The notes beneath the pieces are model-generated. The model had not been told where the DNA came from, searched no databases, and was given only the letters and a program-made list of their open reading frames with translations. Of a DNA stretch of 64,000 nucleotides, positions 59,868 through 64,000 are shown piece after piece (positions within the stretch are counted from its first letter, which is position 1; each line of letters begins with the position of its first letter). Both the position numbers and the translations under genes were made by a program. The stretch is from Lampris incognitus (lineage: Eukaryota; Chordata; Actinopteri; Lampriformes; Lampridae). Location: positions 103,067,584 to 103,131,583 of the forward strand of contig NC_079212.1 of assembly GCF_029633865.1 (NCBI RefSeq). The letters are read 5' to 3'.

Positions 59868-60165
59868 ACGCATGCTCAATAATCCAGGTAAGGAAATTCC
59901 AGAAAGTTGATTCAGGTCATCTGAACACAACATTTAGTGGGAGGAACATTTCATCACTCATCTAAATGAGTTCATCAGTCTTGGTTGACTGCAGGTTTCC
60001 CCACCCTTACAACAGAGAAGAGCTAACGTGTCAGGCAGGACCCCAGTCTACACCCATCTACAGGCCAGTGGCCACTCTTTCAAGGATGAGGGTGTGCAAA
60101 CGCTGGTTTGAACAGGGAGTCAAAGAGGCCATCTATGTGAAGAGGGATCGATAATCCCTGAACCC
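59868..60165 (+). mobile_element. Penelope-like element remnant 1
   Basis: The terminal part (GCATGCTCAATAATCCAGGT; CATCTGAACACAACATTTAG; GACTGCAGGTTTCCCCACCC) is shared with the reverse strand of 63505-63915. Near 60097-60150 the frame reads RWFEQGVKEAIYVKRDR. This matches the conserved C-terminal end of the GIY-YIG endonuclease segment of fish Penelope-like proteins (WFERGVKEAIYVK-type), a motif I know from that family. The rest of the gene is absent. Confidence 0.7.
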
Positions 60166-60484
60166 GGGGGGGGGGGGGGGGTCCCTCTCTGTGAGACAAG
60201 TGGCAGTGGACTCGGACACATGGGGATACTGGGTCATAAACTGAAAAAAAATCCACAGAGATAGAACTCACACATGCAAAAACACACATACACACAAATA
60301 CTCAAACCCACACACTCAAGCAAAGACAGACAGGCAAAGATACACACAAACATGCTGATAACTGGACACGAGGTAGAGACTGACAGAAGGAGAGACACAC
60401 ACACTCACACAGTTGAACTGCACATAATTACAGATGTGTATGCGCACAAATGATGGCAGTAGGCATGGGTGCAAGTCCATGAAT

Positions 60485-60712
60485 ACTGGGATGGCATCCA
60501 GCGCTTCATCTGTGCCCCTGTCCATAGGGGTAGTGGTTGTGTCAGGAAGAGCATCCGACGTAAAATTTTGCCAAATCATTATGTGGATTGACAAGACTGC
60601 CATCGGTGCTGTGCCCTCACAGGGTACCAATGGAAACTATTAAATCCGCTGTGGCAGCCCCTGGGAAACGGGGAACAGGCCGAAAGAAGAAGAAGAAGAA
60701 GAAGAAGATGTG
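60485..60712 (+). mobile_element. Retroelement 3' tail with (GAA)n
   Basis: The segment has GTGTCAGGAAGAGCATCCGA, CGTAAAATTTTGCCAAATCA, GGATTGACAAGACTGCCATC and CCGCTGTGGCAGCCCCTGGG, then CCGAAAGAAGAAGAAG. This is a common fish 3' tail ('GGCATCCGGCGTAAAA ... CCGCTGTGGCGACCCC ... CGAAAGAAGAAG') used by SINE/LINE families. Only the tail is present. Confidence 0.7.
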
Positions 60713-62346
60713 CACAAATACCTAACTACACCCACATGGATGTCCCCAGATACACACAGGGTTGGAGGGGTTTCCTTATGAATGTATTCTGTAACAATTA
60801 CAAATTACCTGTTGAAAAATGCATTCAGTAACTTACTTTGAGTATCACAATATGAACTGATGTAATCAGATTACTTTTAGTTGCTTTTGGATTACCTCAA
60901 TGCCAAATATGAAAAACAACAGAAGAAAAGATATTTGTAACATGACTTTACTTAAGTGCATTTTGTAAAACAACAAAACAATATAACCTTAGAAAGGACA
61001 ATGGGGACACCAAGATTTTAAGCATCAAAACATGTAGCAAAAAAGGCAAACAGACAATGGTGTTTTAGTTTAATACAAGGCATCCACACCCACCCCATCT
61101 TTTAGGTCTGCTACATGAATAAAGAGTATCCATGGTGTTTTTAATCAACAAATCAGGTGTAAAAAAAACCATAAAATAAATTCAGTCAGTAAGCCTATGG
61201 ATTCCACATTAAATTACAGGGTATATCTATACGTGTCCCACATTGTCCCACACAGACACACTGTTTGTCCCACATTTAGTTTGTTGGCATCTGGTCACCT
61301 TACATGCAAACTCAAAGTAAAAGAAGGTGCCACAGAGACACATTTGGGCAGCCCATCAGTAGGGTTGCCCACCTTTAGCTCAGAAAAATAGGAGACACTT
61401 AACCCTACCCCATCTCAGCTCCCACCATGACCCCCACCTCAATGGAAACTGCTTCTTTTTTTTTTTAGAAACAATTTCCCTGATTCTATTGCTGCACACA
61501 CGGTGTGGTATTGGTTCAGAATGTGGCAAGCTTGAAAGGTTCAAGTAAAGGGAAATATACAGTAGACTAGACACCTGCCTACAGTAAGTAGACCTGTCAG
61601 AGTAATGTGCCTCAAGAAAACACACATGTAGCCACATAATGTTTCACTTGAGAGCTTTATTGGCAAACAAACGCAACACACCAAATAAATTCAATGAACA
61701 TAAGAATGCACTATTCTACAAATGTACCGTTCATTCATTCATTCATTGAATGAATGGTACTTCTCAACAAACTTATTTTATTTGATTTAATAATAAATGT
61801 ATAATTTTAGGACTTACGGAGGCACTGCCTGCATATTTCTTCCTTCTCCGGTTGTGAGAATACGGAACAAATCACACTTCGTATCGGTTCAGCAAGAAAT
61901 GCATTATTTCCTTCTAAAATACAGGGTGAGTCCATCCGTATTTTAAGGGACGGGTGGCAATATAAATGAGACTGTCCAGACTAATGGTGCACCCGCCAAG
62001 AGTTAAATTGATCAGATGAACGGTTGTCGAGAAAATCAAAGGACAGACAGACAGACTCCTTCCATTTTAGTTACATTATTATTATTCAGAAGAATTTTGA
62101 AATGTATATAGGTAATACATGAAAGACTAACGAGCGCACATAAACGTCCCTACTAAACGTCCCTCTCAGGTCATCCATGTGTGAGTGATTGATCACAATT
62201 TGCGAAGAACAGCCAATGGCGGCAGTTGCGTGGCACTGTGGAAAAAACATTTTGTTTTATATAATTTTCAAAACGTAATCTCGGTAAATAATCTTTGTTT
62301 TCAAAAATTGTATCGGTAATCTGTTTACGTCTCTTTTTTCTGTAAC
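60713..62346. other. Intron, no gene; (ATTC)n hairpin
   Basis: A (TTCA)n/(TGAA)n inverted stretch, GTACCGTTCATTCATTC ... GAATGAATGGTAC, lies at 61724-61760. Otherwise nothing is recognised. Confidence 0.55.
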
Positions 62347-62358
62347 TGTATGGGAATA

Positions 62359-62588
62359 GGCAGCACGGTGGCGCAGTGGTTAGCGCGGTTGCCTCACAGC
62401 AAGAAGGTTCTGGGTTCAAGCTCCGGGGTAGTCCAACCTTGGCGGGTTGTCTCGGGTCGTCCTCTGTGTGGAGTTTGCATGTTCTCCCTGTGTCTGTGTG
62501 GGTTTTCTCTGGGAGCTCCGGTTTCTCCTACAGTCCAAAGACATGTAGGTCAGGTGAATTGGCCGTACTAAACTGCCCCTAGGTATGA

Positions 62589-62622
<34 letters not shown>

Positions 62623-62720
62623 TGGCCTGGCGGCCTGTCCAGGGTGCCTCCCTGCCTGCCGCCCAATGACTGCTGGGATAGGCTCCAGCATCCCGCGACC
62701 CTGAGAGCAGGATAAGCGGA
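62359..62720 (+). mobile_element. Complete V-SINE (family B)
   Basis: The tRNA-like head GGCAGCACGGTGGCGCAGTG with GGTTAGCGCGGTTGCCTCAC is followed by the B-box region GGGTTCAAGCTCCGG. The V-SINE core (CTGTGTGGAGTTTGCATGTT; GTGTGGGTTTTCTCTGGGAG; CAGTCCAAAGACATGTAGGT) follows. An internal (TG)n (62589-62621) precedes the tail (GCCCAATGACTGCTGGGATA; GAGAGCAGGATAAGCGGA). A 12-bp duplication with one mismatch flanks it (TGTATGGGAATA 62347-62358, TGTATTGGAATA 62721-62732). This is the reference full-length copy in the window. Confidence 0.9.
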
Positions 62721-62732
62721 TGTATTGGAATA

Positions 62733-62872
62733 AAGTTTAAAAAATTGTACCCTGATTACATAATGCCCATTACTGTGTTCCGTTACTCCCCAAGCCTGCA
62801 TACAAAACAATTCAGGAACACTCATTGCATGGGCATGCATACCCATGCTTATATTCAAAAATGAACATTTAG

Positions 62873-62913
<41 letters not shown>

Positions 62914-63321
62914 TTCATGAGCAATCACAAAAACAGTTACAGAACCAAGTACACAACCCACCCTCCCACCTCTAAACACACATTAGGAGCCCCCAACTAA
63001 AACACACATGCACACCACTGTGTTGACCTAGTCCATCTGGTCCTGATTGTGCTGAGATGAGTGAGTTATTTTTTTGTAGCTCATTTGCAGGGTTGTAGCA
63101 GTGACCGTTCAGTCTGACTCATTCTCAAACCCACACCCACCCACCCACCCACCCACCCACCCACACACACACACACACACACAGCTCTTCAAATTCATTC
63201 AAAGCGCTTGCACACAAATACAGCTCCCTCCAACACATAAAAATGCACAACACTTACACACACACATACTTGCATTATGCTAACAACACACACAGGCATG
63301 TGAACAAAGATTCACATACGT
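62733..63321. repeat. Intron with (CA)n and (CCCA)n
   Basis: (CA)n lies at 62876-62911. (CCCA)n passes into (CA)n at 63131-63182. Degenerate CA-rich sequence extends to 63300. Confidence 0.85.
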
Positions 63322-63500
63322 ACACCGATGAGCCAAAACATTATGACCGCCTGCCTAATATGCTGTTGGTCCGCCGTGTGCTGCCAAAACAGCATGGACT
63401 CTACAAGACCCCTAAAGGTGTCCTGTGGTATCTGGCACCAAGGCATTAGCAGCAGATCCTTCAAGTCCTGTAAGTTGTGAGGTGGTGCTGCCGTGGATCG
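63322..63500 (-). mobile_element. Tc1-like transposon 3' end
   Basis: On the minus strand this reads the end of a Tc1/mariner-type transposase and its terminal inverted repeat: LQDLKDLLLMPWCQIPQDTF and GLVESMLFWQ, then RQAVIMFWLIG-type terminal repeat sequence (TACACCGATGAGCCAAAACA at 63322-63341). The catalytic domain is not here. It continues beyond an insertion at 63925. Confidence 0.85.
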
Positions 63501-63504
63501 GCTG

Positions 63505-63915
63505 ATTGGATGATCGTTTCCTCTTAATATAGATGGCCTCTTTGACTCCCCATTCAAACCAGCATTCCTCCCTATCAAGGATGTGCACCATCCCCGAACT
63601 GGGGGGCTAAGAGTACATCTGTCCCCATTTTGCAACGTTGTGATTGCAAACATTCCCAAATCCTCTGTGAATAGTACACATGGCCATTGAAACTCTAGTT
63701 AATAGTCACACCCATATTTGCATATGAAACTGATTGTTGGTTTTGGTCGTTATGCAACTGTATTGCTTATAAGGGGTGCGGATACCTGCAGTTAGTTTAG
63801 ACTGAAGATGTCACTTAGTTGAGTGATGAAATGCATCTGTCAATAAACGTTGTGTCCAGATGAACTGATTCAACCTTCTTTGATTTTCTTACTTGAATTA
63901 TTGAGCATGCATCAA
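63505..63915 (-). mobile_element. Penelope-like remnant 2, inside Tc1
   Basis: On the minus strand it reads the same terminal sequence as 59868-60165 (CATCTGGACACAACGTTTAT; GACATCTTCAGTC; CTGCAGGTATCCGCACCCCC) and ends with CWFEWGVKEAIYIKRKR (63525-63580), the same endonuclease-end motif. It interrupts the Tc1 element. The ends are approximate and no target duplication could be fixed. Confidence 0.7.
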
Positions 63916-63924
63916 AACATTCTG

Positions 63925-64000
63925 AACCGCACACATTCCTGAACAATGTGTGCAGTGTGGCAGGGTGCAGTATCCTGCTGAAAGAGGCCACTGCCATCAG
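63925..64000 (-). mobile_element. Tc1-like transposon, continued (cut by window end)
   Basis: The minus strand continues the Tc1 transposase toward its catalytic part (DGSGLFQQDTAPCHTAHIV-type block, here CTGATGGCAGTGGCCTCTTT at 63981-64000, with CAGCAGGATACTGCACCCTG). About 90 bp expected between this and the 63500 end is missing or replaced at the insertion. Confidence 0.8.

Larger units (their letters stand above)
6348..64000 (+). other. angpt1: Presumed angpt1 intron 1 (partial)
   Basis: The intron starts with GTAAGA at 6348. I read downstream for the expected exon 2, which encodes the LENYI-x-x-NMK / QQNAVQN start of the coiled coil, and did not find it. Everything to the end of the window is therefore best treated as intron 1, unless an unrecognised nested gene exists. 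Very long first introns are known for ANGPT1. Confidence 0.6.

Noticed and set aside
62359..62430. tRNA gene
   Set aside because: The A and B boxes belong to the head of a V-SINE. The cloverleaf is incomplete and the sequence is followed by the SINE core.
63800..63850. Hammerhead ribozyme in the Penelope-like terminus
   Set aside because: Penelope-like elements can carry hammerheads, but I do not see a CTGANGA...GAAA core with proper stems here. A covariance-model scan would decide.
6348..64000. Further angiopoietin exons
   Set aside because: I looked for the LENYI/QQNAVQN coiled-coil start and fibrinogen-domain motifs and found none. A translated search would be more sensitive.

Overview
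This is a stretch of vertebrate nuclear DNA, almost certainly from a ray-finned (teleost) fish and probably a percomorph-type genome. The evidence is the mixture of repeats: V-SINE-type elements with a DANA/HE1-like core, a Rex3-like RTE retrotransposon, L2/Maui-type LINEs, a DIRS retrotransposon, Tc1, hAT and Penelope-like remnants, and very long (CA)n, (TATC)n and (TA)n arrays. There are no bacterial-style operons. The only host coding sequence I can support is one exon, at 5961-6347 on the + strand. It encodes the signal peptide and N-terminal superclustering region of an angiopoietin, most like angiopoietin-1 (angpt1). It ends at a phase-0 splice donor, and no second angiopoietin exon is visible downstream. 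The remaining ~57.6 kb is therefore best read as part of a very large first intron, in line with the long intron 1 of ANGPT1 genes.

Layout. 0-5 kb: upstream flank holding an unnamed retroelement copy (R1), SINEs, (TA)n, a 180-bp (TATC)n array and a 1-kb pyrimidine-rich tract. 5-6.35 kb: probable promoter/5' UTR and angpt1 exon 1. 6.35-22 kb: intron with microsatellites, a degenerate L2 LINE at 9.6-12 kb (minus strand), one SINE, and long purine-rich tracts at 14.3 and 19.3-20.5 kb. 22-32 kb: a dense transposon block made of a hAT/BED transposase pseudogene, a 3.6-kb L2 LINE with recognisable endonuclease and reverse transcriptase, and a decayed gene of a repeated family that I recognise but cannot name (28.6-32 kb), interrupted by a SINE. 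32-48 kb: non-coding intron with microsatellites, nested SINEs and a second R1 copy. 48.9-54.8 kb: a structurally complete DIRS-type tyrosine-recombinase retrotransposon on the minus strand, with unequal inverted termini, an internal complementary region, gag, RT/RNase H and YR. It is followed by a Rex3-like LINE with a 13-bp target duplication. 55-64 kb: SINE tails (one in an inverted, twin-primed arrangement), Penelope-like remnants and a Tc1 element split by one of them.

The genes do not form a pathway. The host exon encodes a secreted ligand of the Tie2 receptor, and the rest is a layered record of insertions. Several target-site duplications can be read directly, so the order of some events is visible: SINE into SINE, a short tail into the L2 LINE, SINE into the unnamed gene, and a Penelope-like fragment into Tc1. 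All family names rest on motif recognition by eye; no database search was possible.
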